This document shows positions 24,240 through 32,113 of a stretch of 64,000 nucleotides of DNA, piece by piece. Each line of letters opens with the position of its first letter. Position 1 is the stretch's first letter. The notes beneath the pieces were generated by a model that ran no database searches, was not told the DNA's origin, and saw nothing but the letters and a program-made list of their open reading frames with translations. A program made the translations under genes and the position numbers. The DNA comes from Amycolatopsis taiwanensis DSM 45107 (GTDB lineage: Bacteria > Actinomycetota > Actinomycetes > Mycobacteriales > Pseudonocardiaceae). Location of the stretch: positions 186,001 to 250,000 of the forward strand of contig NZ_JAFB01000008.1 of the NCBI RefSeq assembly GCF_000519205.1, given 5' to 3'.

Positions 24240-25929
24240 CGTCCGAATAGTTGCCCGAGATGATCGCGGACAGGTTCCGCAACGAGGTCGAATGCTGGTT
24301 CCAGTAAGACATGTGCGAACCGACCTCGCCGTCCCAGGACACGTTGCCGGAGCCCCAGCCGGTGTCGAACACGTTGGCACCGAACGAGCGGTCGGTGGTG
24401 CTGGGGCCGTGTGTCGTGTCCGTGCCCCACTGGATGACGTCGTTGGTGTTGCGGCCTGCCCATACGTGCCCCCGCCACGGCGGCGGCGTCGGCGGGTCCT
24501 GCGACACGTTGAGATCGGCCGCGGAGTTCACGTCCATGCCCGGGCTCCCGATCGCGACGACGTCGTCGACCCCGAGGCCGCCGTACTGTTTGGACGCTTC
24601 ACCGAGCACAGTGGACCCGTAACTGTGCCCGATCAGCGTGAGATGCGGCTTGACCGCGGGATCGTGCGTGACGTGCAGGCCTTCGGTGAACTGGTTGAGG
24701 TCCGGGGCGGCGTGCTGCGCGGAGTCACTGAACGGTGCCCCGGCCTCGTCCGGTGCGTCGTAGTCCATCCACGCGATCACGGCCGTGTTCGCGCCGCGCG
24801 CGGGTTCGGTGTTGACCATGTTCTCCGACGCCTGGGCGTAGTCGTTGACGCAGCCCGCGTTCAGGTGCGTCTTGATCCCGGGCACCAGGGTGGCGACGTT
24901 CTTCGCCTTGTCCGGGTCGTTGATCGCCACGATCGCGTGGCCTTGGCGCTCGGTATCGACGCCGAGCAGCAGCGCCGGCGGATCGCCGGGCCGATCCAGC
25001 CGTGCCTGTAACGCGTCGAGCCCACCCAGCTTGGCCTGTAGCGCATCCACTTCAGCCTGCCACTGGTCGTGGCTGTCCCTGCTGTTCCAGTCCCACCAGT
25101 TGACCTGGGGCTCGTGTGCCTTGAGTTCGTCGAGGGACGCACGACTCTGCGCCCGCAGGTCCGCCAGCACGTAGCGGTTCGCCTGGTCTCGCACCGCGCA
25201 CGGCACGCCGTCGAGCGCACCGATTTCGGCCGCGTGTTCCTTGATGTAGGCGTCGAGCTGCGCCGGTGTCATGGTCTTGACCACCTCGTTGTCCCACCAG
25301 TCCTTGACCGCGGCCGGGGCGCTGCCTTTCGGGATCACCCAAGGATCCGGCGCGGACGGCTCCGGCGTACGGTCCCGCTCGCGCTCCGGAACGTCCTTCG
25401 TGGGGTCGGGCGCGGCTTGCGGGGTGAGCCTCCCGAGGGCGGCCGCCGTCTGGTTGTCGACCATGGCGGCATGCTCGAGCGACTGGGAAATGAGGCCGGA
25501 CACCTGGCCGGCCAGGCGCCCGATCGTGGCGGGCCCGGTGGGGTTGGTGAGCAGGTCCACCGAACGGGCCAGGTTCCACGACACCGACCCGTCCCTGCCG
25601 ACGTCGAGGCCGGCCTGGCGTGCGATGCCGAGTGCCTGGTTCAGTGCGGACTGGGCGGTGGTGAGGCCGCCGCCGGCCGAGTGCAGGGTGCCGGCGATCG
25701 AGTTCAGACGTGACTCGCTCCGGCGGTACTGCGCGTGCAACTGGTCGAGGTGGCTGCGTGCGGATTCGCCGGCGTGGCCGGCCCAGCTGCCGTGGTCGAG
25801 TTGTTCGCGGATTCCCGTCCGCAGAGCCGTGCCGTGCTTGGCGAGCGAGTCCGCGAGCCCCCGCCAGGCACTCGCCGCGGCGCCGAAGGAGTCCGGCCGG
25901 AGGCTGAGGAGCTGTTCGAGTGAGACCAC
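24214..25929 (-). CDS. WXG-like / DUF1023 alpha/beta-hydrolase
   Basis: 571 residues from a GTG (VSLEQLLSLRPDSFGAAASA). The first ~150 residues are helical with the WXG100-like phrase LDHGSWAGHAGESARSHLDQ, typical of ESX-associated secreted proteins. From ~residue 320 a DUF1023 hydrolase domain appears (PPALLLGVDTERQGHAIVAI, AVIAWMDYD), with nucleophile elbow LIGHSYGSTV and a His-containing end. No signal peptide is seen. Probably a type VII-linked esterase or lipase acting at the envelope; no ESX genes are nearby. Two 11-base direct repeats lie upstream. Confidence 0.8.
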   Translation of the reverse strand: MVSLEQLLSLRPDSFGAAASAWRGLADSLAKHGTALRTGIREQLDHGSWAGHAGESARSHLDQLHAQYRRSESRLNSIAGTLHSAGGGLTTAQSALNQALGIARQAGLDVGRDGSVSWNLARSVDLLTNPTGPATIGRLAGQVSGLISQSLEHAAMVDNQTAAALGRLTPQAAPDPTKDVPERERDRTPEPSAPDPWVIPKGSAPAAVKDWWDNEVVKTMTPAQLDAYIKEHAAEIGALDGVPCAVRDQANRYVLADLRAQSRASLDELKAHEPQVNWWDWNSRDSHDQWQAEVDALQAKLGGLDALQARLDRPGDPPALLLGVDTERQGHAIVAINDPDKAKNVATLVPGIKTHLNAGCVNDYAQASENMVNTEPARGANTAVIAWMDYDAPDEAGAPFSDSAQHAAPDLNQFTEGLHVTHDPAVKPHLTLIGHSYGSTVLGEASKQYGGLGVDDVVAIGSPGMDVNSAADLNVSQDPPTPPPWRGHVWAGRNTNDVIQWGTDTTHGPSTTDRSFGANVFDTGWGSGNVSWDGEVGSHMSYWNQHSTSLRNLSAIISGNYSDVTVEGRPD

Positions 25930-25980
25930 GCTACGACCTTTCTGTGTGCGTGCCACCACGGTGCTGCCCGCACCCCCAGA

Positions 25981-26001
25981 ACCGGTACAAGACCGGTACA
26001 A
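25981..26001 (-). promoter_or_regulatory. Tandem 11-bp direct repeat upstream of the DUF1023 gene
   Basis: ACCGGTACAA occurs at 25981-25990 and 25992-26001. On the minus strand this reads TTGTACCGGTC TTGTACCGGT. One-turn spacing suggests a protein-binding site or a -35 element (TTGTAC) about 50-70 bases before the hydrolase start. Confidence 0.4.
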
Positions 26002-26069
26002 ATCCCGGATCCACACCGCACCGATCCACCGCACGCAGGCGAACTCAGCCGCGCCTGACCCGAGCGGCC

Positions 26070-26381
26070 TCAGCGGGCCTGGACATCGGGCCTGAGCCCG
26101 CGGAAGCCGGCCTTCGCCAGATCCCGCACCGCCCGTGCCACCTCGTCACGGGTGACCTTGGGCACCACCAGCAGGTTCGAGAACGTGGCGTATCCGCTCA
26201 CCGTGAACTCCGCGGCGATGTCCTGGGTGAGCCGCATCGGATCGTGAACGGTGAGTTCGAACGTGGCCTCCTCGGTCGAGATCCGCACGCCCGGCAGGTA
26301 GCCCTTCGCCTCGGTTTCGAACTCGTAACCGGCCAGGTACTCCGGGAATTCCAAGCGGTAATGAGAGACGGGGTCGGTCAT
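26070..26381 (-). CDS. Conserved-looking small protein of unknown function
   Basis: 103 residues, start MTDPVSHYRLEFPEYLAGYE. It appears to be an all-beta N-terminal part (GYEFETEAKGYLPGVRIS, ATFELTVHDPMRLTQDI) followed by a helix (TRDEVARAVRDLAKAGF). There is no signal peptide, no membrane segment and no known motif. Its ATG overlaps (ATGA) the stop of a 24-codon ORF that carries its own good ribosome site, so translation is probably coupled to that short ORF. Confidence 0.65.
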   Translation of the reverse strand: MTDPVSHYRLEFPEYLAGYEFETEAKGYLPGVRISTEEATFELTVHDPMRLTQDIAAEFTVSGYATFSNLLVVPKVTRDEVARAVRDLAKAGFRGLRPDVQAR

Positions 26382-26452
26382 GGCAGCCCCTCCGCGAGTT
26401 TGCGCGCGACCGCGATCGTGTCGACGGGGCGCAGCATAGAGGATCGAGTCAC
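26378..26452 (-). CDS. 24-codon ORF translationally coupled to the unknown gene (sORF-A)
   Basis: GTG start preceded by GGAGGCGGAC, product MTRSSMLRPVDTIAVARK followed by LAEGLP, stop TGA overlapping the ATG of the 26381 gene. The RPVDTIAVAR part recurs in DNA at 38447-38490. It could be a leader peptide, a coupling device or a real small protein; the ribosome site makes translation likely. Confidence 0.45.
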   Translation of the reverse strand: MTRSSMLRPVDTIAVARKLAEGLP

Positions 26453-26532
26453 GTCCGCCTCCATCCTGCACAGGGAACCACGGGCCGCCATCATCCGAGT
26501 ATGCGCACCGCGCAGACGATTCCGGGACGGTG

Positions 26533-27732
26533 ATGAGGGTGACTCGCGTGGCACGACAGGCAGCAGGGCGCGTGGCGGGCTGGCCCGCGGCCGCGCTGCT
26601 CGCGGTCGCGTTCGCCATCGCCATGATCGGCACCACCCTGCCCACCCCGCTGTACCCGATTTACCAGCAGGCATTCGGGTTCGGGGAGCTGCTGACCACG
26701 ATCGTCTTCGCCACCTACGCGATCGGCGTGGTGGCGGCGTTGCTGCTGATGGGCAGCTGGTCGGATCACCTCGGCCGGCGGCCGATGCTGCGAGCCGGCC
26801 TCGTGCTGGCCGCCGCCTCCGCGATCGTGTTCGTCTTGGCGGACTCCACGGCCTGGTTGTTCCCCGGACGCGTCCTGTCCGGGCTGTCCGCGGGGATATT
26901 CACCGGCACGGCCACGGCCGCGCTGGTCGATGTCGCGCCGCGGGGGCGCAAGGCACGGGCGGGCCTGATCGCCGCCGGGGTGAACATGGGCGGGCTCGGG
27001 CTGGGGCCGGTGCTGGCCGGCGTGCTCGCGCAGTACGCTCCCGGCCCGTTGCGGCTGCCGTACCTGGTCCACTTGGGACTCGTGGTGGTGGCCGCGATCG
27101 CCGTCGAGTGCGTCGCCGAGCCCGTCGGGCGCGCCCACCGGCCGCGTCTGCGCCCGCAACGGCTGGCGGTGCCGGCCGAGGTACGCCCGGTGTTCGTCCG
27201 TGCCGCCATCGCCGGTTTCGCGGGTTTCGCCGTGCTCGGCCTGTTCACCGCGGTTTCGCCGGCTTTTCTCGACAGCGTGCTCCACAACACCAACCGGGCG
27301 GTTGTCGGCGCCCTGGTGCTCGCCGTGTTCGCCGCCTCGACCGCCGGCCAGGTGGCCAGCGCCCGGATCGGCGACCGCCCGGCGCTGCTAGCCGGTTGCG
27401 CCGGGCTGATCGCCGGCATGCTGCTGGTCGGGTCGAGCCTGCCCACGGCGTCGCTGCCGTTGCTCGTCACCGGCGCGATCGTCGCCGGACTCGGCCAAGG
27501 CATGGGCTTTCGCGCCGGGCTCACCTCGGTCACCGTCGCCGGCCCGGCCGACCGGCGCGGCGAGATCATCTCCACCTACTTCGTCGTGCTCTACATCGGA
27601 ATCGCGATTCCGGTGATCGGCGAGGGCGCCGCCGCGAGCGCCTTCGGGCTCGTTCCGGCTGGGATGGCGTTCGCCGCCGGGGTCGCCGTGCTCGCCGCGA
27701 TCGCGCTCGCCCTGCTCACCCGCCGTGGGTGA
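26533..27732 (+). CDS. MFS transporter
   Basis: About 399 residues with twelve predicted membrane segments. The first-loop signature is MGSWSDHLGRRPMLRAG, and a second family phrase is LVDVAPRGRKARAGLIAAGV. It resembles the drug/sugar efflux (DHA1-like) branch. The ATG at 26533 directly follows an in-frame GTG at 26530; either may be used. It is divergent from the unknown minus-strand gene and followed by a lipoprotein gene. The substrate cannot be read. Confidence 0.82.
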   Translation: MRVTRVARQAAGRVAGWPAAALLAVAFAIAMIGTTLPTPLYPIYQQAFGFGELLTTIVFATYAIGVVAALLLMGSWSDHLGRRPMLRAGLVLAAASAIVFVLADSTAWLFPGRVLSGLSAGIFTGTATAALVDVAPRGRKARAGLIAAGVNMGGLGLGPVLAGVLAQYAPGPLRLPYLVHLGLVVVAAIAVECVAEPVGRAHRPRLRPQRLAVPAEVRPVFVRAAIAGFAGFAVLGLFTAVSPAFLDSVLHNTNRAVVGALVLAVFAASTAGQVASARIGDRPALLAGCAGLIAGMLLVGSSLPTASLPLLVTGAIVAGLGQGMGFRAGLTSVTVAGPADRRGEIISTYFVVLYIGIAIPVIGEGAAASAFGLVPAGMAFAAGVAVLAAIALALLTRRG

Positions 27733-27804
27733 AAACCACGTCGCGGGCTTCCGCGGGGCTTACCGTCGGGACGCGACGGCCGTGGGAATCCGGGAGGCGA
27801 GCGT

Positions 27805-28272
27805 ATGAAGAAGATCATCCCGTCCCTGGTGCTCATCGGGGCGTGCCTGTGCGGGTGCGCCGAGAGCGCCGCCCCGGCCCAGCCCGGTCCCGCTCGGCCA
27901 CCAGTGGTCATGGACGAGGGGACGCCGTGGACCGTCGACGACGTGACCTACACGGTCACCTGGGTCACCCTGCCGCACGGTTATGGCGGTGACCCGGCTC
28001 CGCACGTCGAAATCAATGTCCATGTCGACAACCATGGCAAGAACTACGCACACTTTCCCGATCCCTCGGCGGTTTACGACGGTGGAGCGACCGCTGTCGC
28101 CGGCTGGACCCAGCCGCCATCGGGCGCGGAGATCGCGCCCGGGCACACCGCGGATTTCCGGTCCTCCTTCCCGCTGCGGATGCCGGGCGGAACCCTGCGG
28201 GTCCGCGTGCTGGCATTCACCGGCGACGTGGAGGAGCTGGGTTACTGGATCGGCACGGTCCACAGTGGCTGA
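27805..28272 (+). CDS. Small secreted lipoprotein, DUF4352-like
   Basis: 155 residues, ATG after GGGAGGCGAGCGT. The signal peptide MKKIIPSLVLIGACLCGC ends in a lipobox (Cys18 is likely lipidated). The mature part is beta-rich, with VEINVHVDNHGKNYAHFPDP and a penultimate strand region RMPGGTLRVRVLAF, resembling immunoglobulin-like DUF4352 lipoproteins. The role is unknown. It lies 72 bases after the MFS gene and may be co-transcribed. Confidence 0.72.
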   Translation: MKKIIPSLVLIGACLCGCAESAAPAQPGPARPPVVMDEGTPWTVDDVTYTVTWVTLPHGYGGDPAPHVEINVHVDNHGKNYAHFPDPSAVYDGGATAVAGWTQPPSGAEIAPGHTADFRSSFPLRMPGGTLRVRVLAFTGDVEELGYWIGTVHSG

Positions 28273-28467
28273 TGAATTGCCAACGGCCGACGTGAACCGC
28301 ACCGGCCGGTTGCTGACGGCTGTCAACGATGCACTGTCCGTTGAGGACGGTCGGGGATCGGGGGATGGCGCTTCGCTGACCGGGTCCGGCGTGGGTTGAC
28401 GGTGCGCCGCGCGGGCTGGACCGTGGTGTCACAGCCCCATTGCGACGATCCGCGAGAGGATACCGCC

Positions 28468-29625
28468 ATGATCGCCGTCGCGGACGTGACGCGGACCGAG
28501 GTGGTGACGGCGTGGTCGTGGTTCGGCTGCGCGGTCGGCGTCGTGATCCTGCTATGCACGGCGGCCAGCGTGGTGGGCACTCTGGTGGTGCCGCACAACA
28601 TCGAGTCGCGGATCTCCCGGAGCTGTGAGCGAACGGTCGACGTGGTGTTCCGGCTGGCGACCCGGCGCGTGCGCGGTTTCGTCCACCGGGACCGGATCCT
28701 GGTCTGGCAGGGCCCGTCGGCGCTGTTGCTGCGCCTGGCCGTCTGGCTCGGACTGCTGGTCGTCGGCTACGCCCTGGCGTTACTGCCGACGGTTTCCGGT
28801 TCCCTGGGGCGCGCGCTGAGCGATGCCGGCTCGTCGCTGTTCACGCTCGGCTACGCCGCTCCGACCAACAGCACCAGTTCGGCGCTGGATTACCTGGCCG
28901 CCTTCACAGGACTGGTCGTGATCGGTCTGCAGGTGGGGTACCTGCCGACGTTCTACGCGGCCTTCAACCGCCGCGAAACGCTGGTGACGATGCTGACCAC
29001 GCGGGCGGGCGTGCCGGCCTGGGGACCGGAGATCCTCGCCCGGCTGAAGTGGGGGATCTACGACGGCGAGCCCGGGCCGGTGCTGCGGGAACTGTTCCAG
29101 GCGTGGGAAGGCTGGTCCGCCGACGTCGCCGAGTCCCACACGACCTACCAGGCGCTGGCCTGGCTGCGCTCGCCCCGGCCGCTGTCCCACTGGCTGACCT
29201 CGATGCTCGCGGTGCTGGACGCGGCGGCCCTGCACCTGGCGCTGACGCCGTCGAGCGAGCCGAAGCACGAGGCGCGGCTTTGCCTGCGGGTGGGGTTCGT
29301 CGCGCTCAACCAGATCGCGCGCGCGATGCGCCTGCCGGCCGAAGACGACCCGGATCCCGACGCCCCGATCTCGGTCAGCTACGAGGAGTTCGCCGATGCG
29401 GTCGGCATGCTTCGCACCCTGAACTATCCGATCGAACGGCCCACGGAGCTGGCGTGGCCGGACTTCCGTGGCTGGCGCGCGAACTACGACACCGCCGCGC
29501 TGGCGCTCGCGCGTGCCCTCGACGCTCCGCCGGCGCTGTGGAGCGGCGATCGTCGTTGGCCCGCCAGGCCGATGCCGCCGCTCCGCCCGCCCACCCGGCT
29601 TCCGCGCCCGCGCGAACGAACTTGA
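28468..29625 (+). CDS. Ion-channel-like membrane protein with cytoplasmic C-terminus
   Basis: 385 residues from ATG 28468 (GAGAGGATACCGCC upstream). Segments near residues 12-40, 85-105 and 140-165 are hydrophobic. The stretch DAGSSLFTLGYAAPTNSTS, just before the last span, sits where a K+-channel pore helix and filter would be, but the canonical TVGYG is replaced by FTLGYA. A soluble helical domain of ~200 residues follows. The protein resembles two-pore-domain-like actinobacterial 'potassium channel family' proteins; this assignment is tentative. Confidence 0.6.
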   Translation: MIAVADVTRTEVVTAWSWFGCAVGVVILLCTAASVVGTLVVPHNIESRISRSCERTVDVVFRLATRRVRGFVHRDRILVWQGPSALLLRLAVWLGLLVVGYALALLPTVSGSLGRALSDAGSSLFTLGYAAPTNSTSSALDYLAAFTGLVVIGLQVGYLPTFYAAFNRRETLVTMLTTRAGVPAWGPEILARLKWGIYDGEPGPVLRELFQAWEGWSADVAESHTTYQALAWLRSPRPLSHWLTSMLAVLDAAALHLALTPSSEPKHEARLCLRVGFVALNQIARAMRLPAEDDPDPDAPISVSYEEFADAVGMLRTLNYPIERPTELAWPDFRGWRANYDTAALALARALDAPPALWSGDRRWPARPMPPLRPPTRLPRPRERT

Positions 29626-29638
29626 TCTTCTTCGGGTT

Positions 29639-30400
29639 CTACAGTTGCACGCCGCGGGTCAGCGCCCCGTCGGCGACGAGGTTGGTCCCGGTGATGAAGG
29701 ACGCCCGCGGACTGGCGAGCATGGTGACCGCGTAGGCCATCTCCTCGGGCGTGCCCATCCGACCGGTCGGGTTGAGCGCCAGGGACTCGGAGAACAGTTC
29801 GGGATTGGTGTCCTCGATCCGGTGCCAGACGCCGCCCTGGAAGTACGTGTTGCCCGGCGAGACGGTGTTCGCGCGGATGCCCTTGCCCGCGAGCCGGTAC
29901 GCCAGGCCCTGCGTGTAGTGGACCAGCGCGGCCTTCATCGCCCCGTAGGGCGGTGCGGTGAAGTCCAGTTCGCGGGCGGAGACGCTGGACACCGTGATGA
30001 TCGACCCGCACTCGCTGCGCTCCAGATGTGGCAAAGCCGTGTCCACGATTCGCACGGCGTGCATCAAATCGACCTCGAAGCTGGATCGCCAGTGTTCCTC
30101 GGTCGTCCCGAAGGCGAGTGCGCTGACGTTGCACACCACGATGTCGAGCCCGCCCAGTTCTCGCGCGGTGTCCTCGACCCACGCGGTCAGTGCTGGTCCA
30201 TCCGCCACGTCCACCGCGTGCCCGGTGACCGTGACGCCCGACGCCGAAAGCTCGGCGACCGTTGCCCGGACGTCGGCTTCGCTGCGAGCGCAGAACGCGA
30301 CGGCGGCGCCTTCCGCGGCCAGCGCCTCGACGACGGCCCGGCCGATTCCCTTGGTGCCGCCGGTGACGAGGGCACGCCGCCCGCCGAGTTGAAGGTCCAC
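29639..30400 (-). CDS. Short-chain dehydrogenase/reductase
   Basis: 253 residues from a GTG after CCGGAGGCGCTC. The cofactor loop is TGGTKGIG. Catalytic residues are Ser in ITVSSVSA and Tyr/Lys in YGAMK. The C-terminal phrase ASFITGTNLVADGALT is typical of the classical SDR family, 3-oxoacyl-ACP-reductase-like. The gene lies next to an acetamidase gene, not in the polyketide operon, so it should not be assumed to be its ketoreductase. The substrate is unknown. Confidence 0.85.
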   Translation of the reverse strand: MDLQLGGRRALVTGGTKGIGRAVVEALAAEGAAVAFCARSEADVRATVAELSASGVTVTGHAVDVADGPALTAWVEDTARELGGLDIVVCNVSALAFGTTEEHWRSSFEVDLMHAVRIVDTALPHLERSECGSIITVSSVSARELDFTAPPYGAMKAALVHYTQGLAYRLAGKGIRANTVSPGNTYFQGGVWHRIEDTNPELFSESLALNPTGRMGTPEEMAYAVTMLASPRASFITGTNLVADGALTRGVQL

Positions 30401-30431
30401 GAGCGCCTCCGGAGGGGAGTTGGGTTTGCGG

Positions 30432-31430
30432 CTATGCGGTGGCGGCCTGCTCACGGAGGTAGCGATGCATCCCGCCGTAGGCATCCGCCGGGGGCAGCAG
30501 CCGCTTCGCGACCTTGGTGACGGCACTGTAGTTCGCGTCCACCACGTTGGCCAGCGGTGCTTCGCTGATCTGAGTAAGCAGCTGATACGCGTCGAGCCGG
30601 TCGAGGCCGTACAGCTCGTGCAGCCAGTCGATCATGCCGCGCTGGCTGGCGCGCCACGCGTCCTCCAGCGGCCGCGACGAGCCGACCACGACATAATGCT
30701 CGTCCTGCTCGATGCGCGGCCAGGCCGGCGCATGGCCCTTGATGAGCTCGACGATGAGGGTCACGTTCATCGCGCCCTCGACCGCGGTGCCGCACGCCTC
30801 ACCTTCGCCCTGCCGGTAATGCCCGTCGCCCACGGAGAACAGCGCCCCCTCGACGTTCACCCCGAGGTAGCAGGTGGCGCCGGCCCGCATCTCGGGCGTG
30901 TCCATGTTGCCGCCGAAGGTGTCCGGCACCAGCGAAGTGCGTACCTCCCGCGCGGGCGGCGCGACACCGACCGTGCCGAGCATGGGTTCGACGGGCAGGT
31001 CGAGCCGTAGCTCGCCGCGTAGTGCCTCGAACACGACCGTCTGCCGGGCCCGGTCGAGCTGATAGATCCAGGTCAGCTCCGGTAACGCGTCGTGCAGGGT
31101 GGCGGTGCGGTCGGTGGTGGTGAGGCCGCCGAAGAACGGGATGGTCGCCGACGCGGCCCAGTCCCGCGCCGGTACCAGTTCGACGAAGTGCAGCGCGAGC
31201 GTATCGCCGGGTTCGGCGCCCTCGACGTGGAACGGCCCGGTCTGCGGGTTGACCTCGCTCATGTCGAGCCGCTCGCTCGGCCGGTCCGCCGGGCTGGTCA
31301 GCCGCCCGCCGAACGCGTCTTCGGTCCACAGCCGCATCACGGTGCCGGGCTTGACGCGCATGATCGGCTCGACGCCGCCGAACGTCCACGCGTATTGCTC
31401 ACGCCGTGGCGTGAACTCGACCGTCTCCAT
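30432..31430 (-). CDS. Acetamidase/formamidase family protein
   Basis: 332 residues from ATG 31430. Family phrases include AYGGMHRYLREQ at the end, GPFHVEGAEPGDTLALHFVE near residue 75, and GDGHYRQGEGEACGTAVEGA with MNVTLIVEL near 215-235. Acetamidase/formamidase hydrolyses short amides to ammonia and the acid. It is one base-pair group from the SDR gene (31-base gap), so the two may form an operon. A dispersed palindromic repeat sits just upstream of its start. Confidence 0.85.
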   Translation of the reverse strand: METVEFTPRREQYAWTFGGVEPIMRVKPGTVMRLWTEDAFGGRLTSPADRPSERLDMSEVNPQTGPFHVEGAEPGDTLALHFVELVPARDWAASATIPFFGGLTTTDRTATLHDALPELTWIYQLDRARQTVVFEALRGELRLDLPVEPMLGTVGVAPPAREVRTSLVPDTFGGNMDTPEMRAGATCYLGVNVEGALFSVGDGHYRQGEGEACGTAVEGAMNVTLIVELIKGHAPAWPRIEQDEHYVVVGSSRPLEDAWRASQRGMIDWLHELYGLDRLDAYQLLTQISEAPLANVVDANYSAVTKVAKRLLPPADAYGGMHRYLREQAATA

Positions 31431-31447
31431 GCTTCGCCTCCGCGTCA

Positions 31448-31519
31448 AGGGGGTCTGGGGGCGGAGCCCCCACAAGGAAGGGGGTTTGGGGGCTCGCCCC
31501 CAGCGGACACAGGTCTGGA
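31448..31519 (+). repeat. Dispersed palindromic repeat copy between acetamidase and Mop genes
   Basis: AGGGGGTCTGGGGGCGGAGC on the left (itself a hairpin with CCCCC), then GGGGGTTTGGGGGCTCGCCC and CCAGCGGACACAG-GTC-TGGA. It matches 16323-16391 over its length. A truncated piece (AAGGGGGTTTGGGGGCT) also appears at 42029-42045 in the polyketide operon. Confidence 0.75.
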
Positions 31520-31625
31520 GGGATCATCCACGCGCATCCCGGCCTTTGACAAGGTTTTGACGGCCCGTGATGCGGCCGTAACGCCGGACTGGTGTGGAGA
31601 CGGATCCCGCTTACCGTTGCCCTCC

Positions 31626-32045
31626 ATGGGTTTGAGCATCCGCAACCAGCTTTCCGGCACGGTGACGGCGGTCAGCCTGGGCGAGGTGATGGCGACGGTC
31701 TCCGCGCGCCTGTCCAGTGGGCAGGAGATCACCGCCGCGATCACCCGCGAGGCGGTCGAGGACCTGGGGATCCGGGACGGTTCGGCGGTCACGCTGCTGG
31801 TGAAGGCGACGGAGGTTTCGCTGGCGACCGGGCCGGTCTCGGGGCTGAGCATCCGCAACCAGTTCCCGGGCCAGGTCGCCGAGGTCACCATGGGCCGGGC
31901 CATGGCGAGGGTGAAGGTCCTGATCGAGGGGGGCGAGCTGACCGCGGCGATCACCAGGGACGCGGCGACCGAGCTGCGGCTGGCGGCCGGTACCCCGGTG
32001 GTCGCGCTGGTCAAGTCGACCGAGGTCGCGCTGACGACCGGCTGA
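31626..32045 (+). CDS. Tandem Mop/TOBE molybdate-binding protein
   Basis: 139 residues made of two ~68-residue repeats that both begin LSIRNQ(L/F)SG/PG and contain (E/V)ITAAITR(E/D)A, the signature of molybdenum-pterin/Mop domains. Such proteins bind molybdate or tungstate as cytoplasmic stores. No modABC or molybdenum-cofactor gene is adjacent. The gene starts after a dispersed repeat and no strong ribosome site is seen before the ATG (TTGCCCTCC). Confidence 0.85.
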   Translation: MGLSIRNQLSGTVTAVSLGEVMATVSARLSSGQEITAAITREAVEDLGIRDGSAVTLLVKATEVSLATGPVSGLSIRNQFPGQVAEVTMGRAMARVKVLIEGGELTAAITRDAATELRLAAGTPVVALVKSTEVALTTG

Positions 32046-32113
32046 GGCGGGTTCTGGGGATCACACGCTAAAAGACTCGGTGTTCCCCACCGTCGCTGTC
32101 CACTGCGGAGCGT

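Noticed and set aside
29639..30400. SDR as the ketoreductase of the polyketide cluster
   Set aside because: It is 4 kb beyond the operon terminator, paired with an acetamidase gene, and shows no special similarity to C9 ketoreductases that I can recognise.
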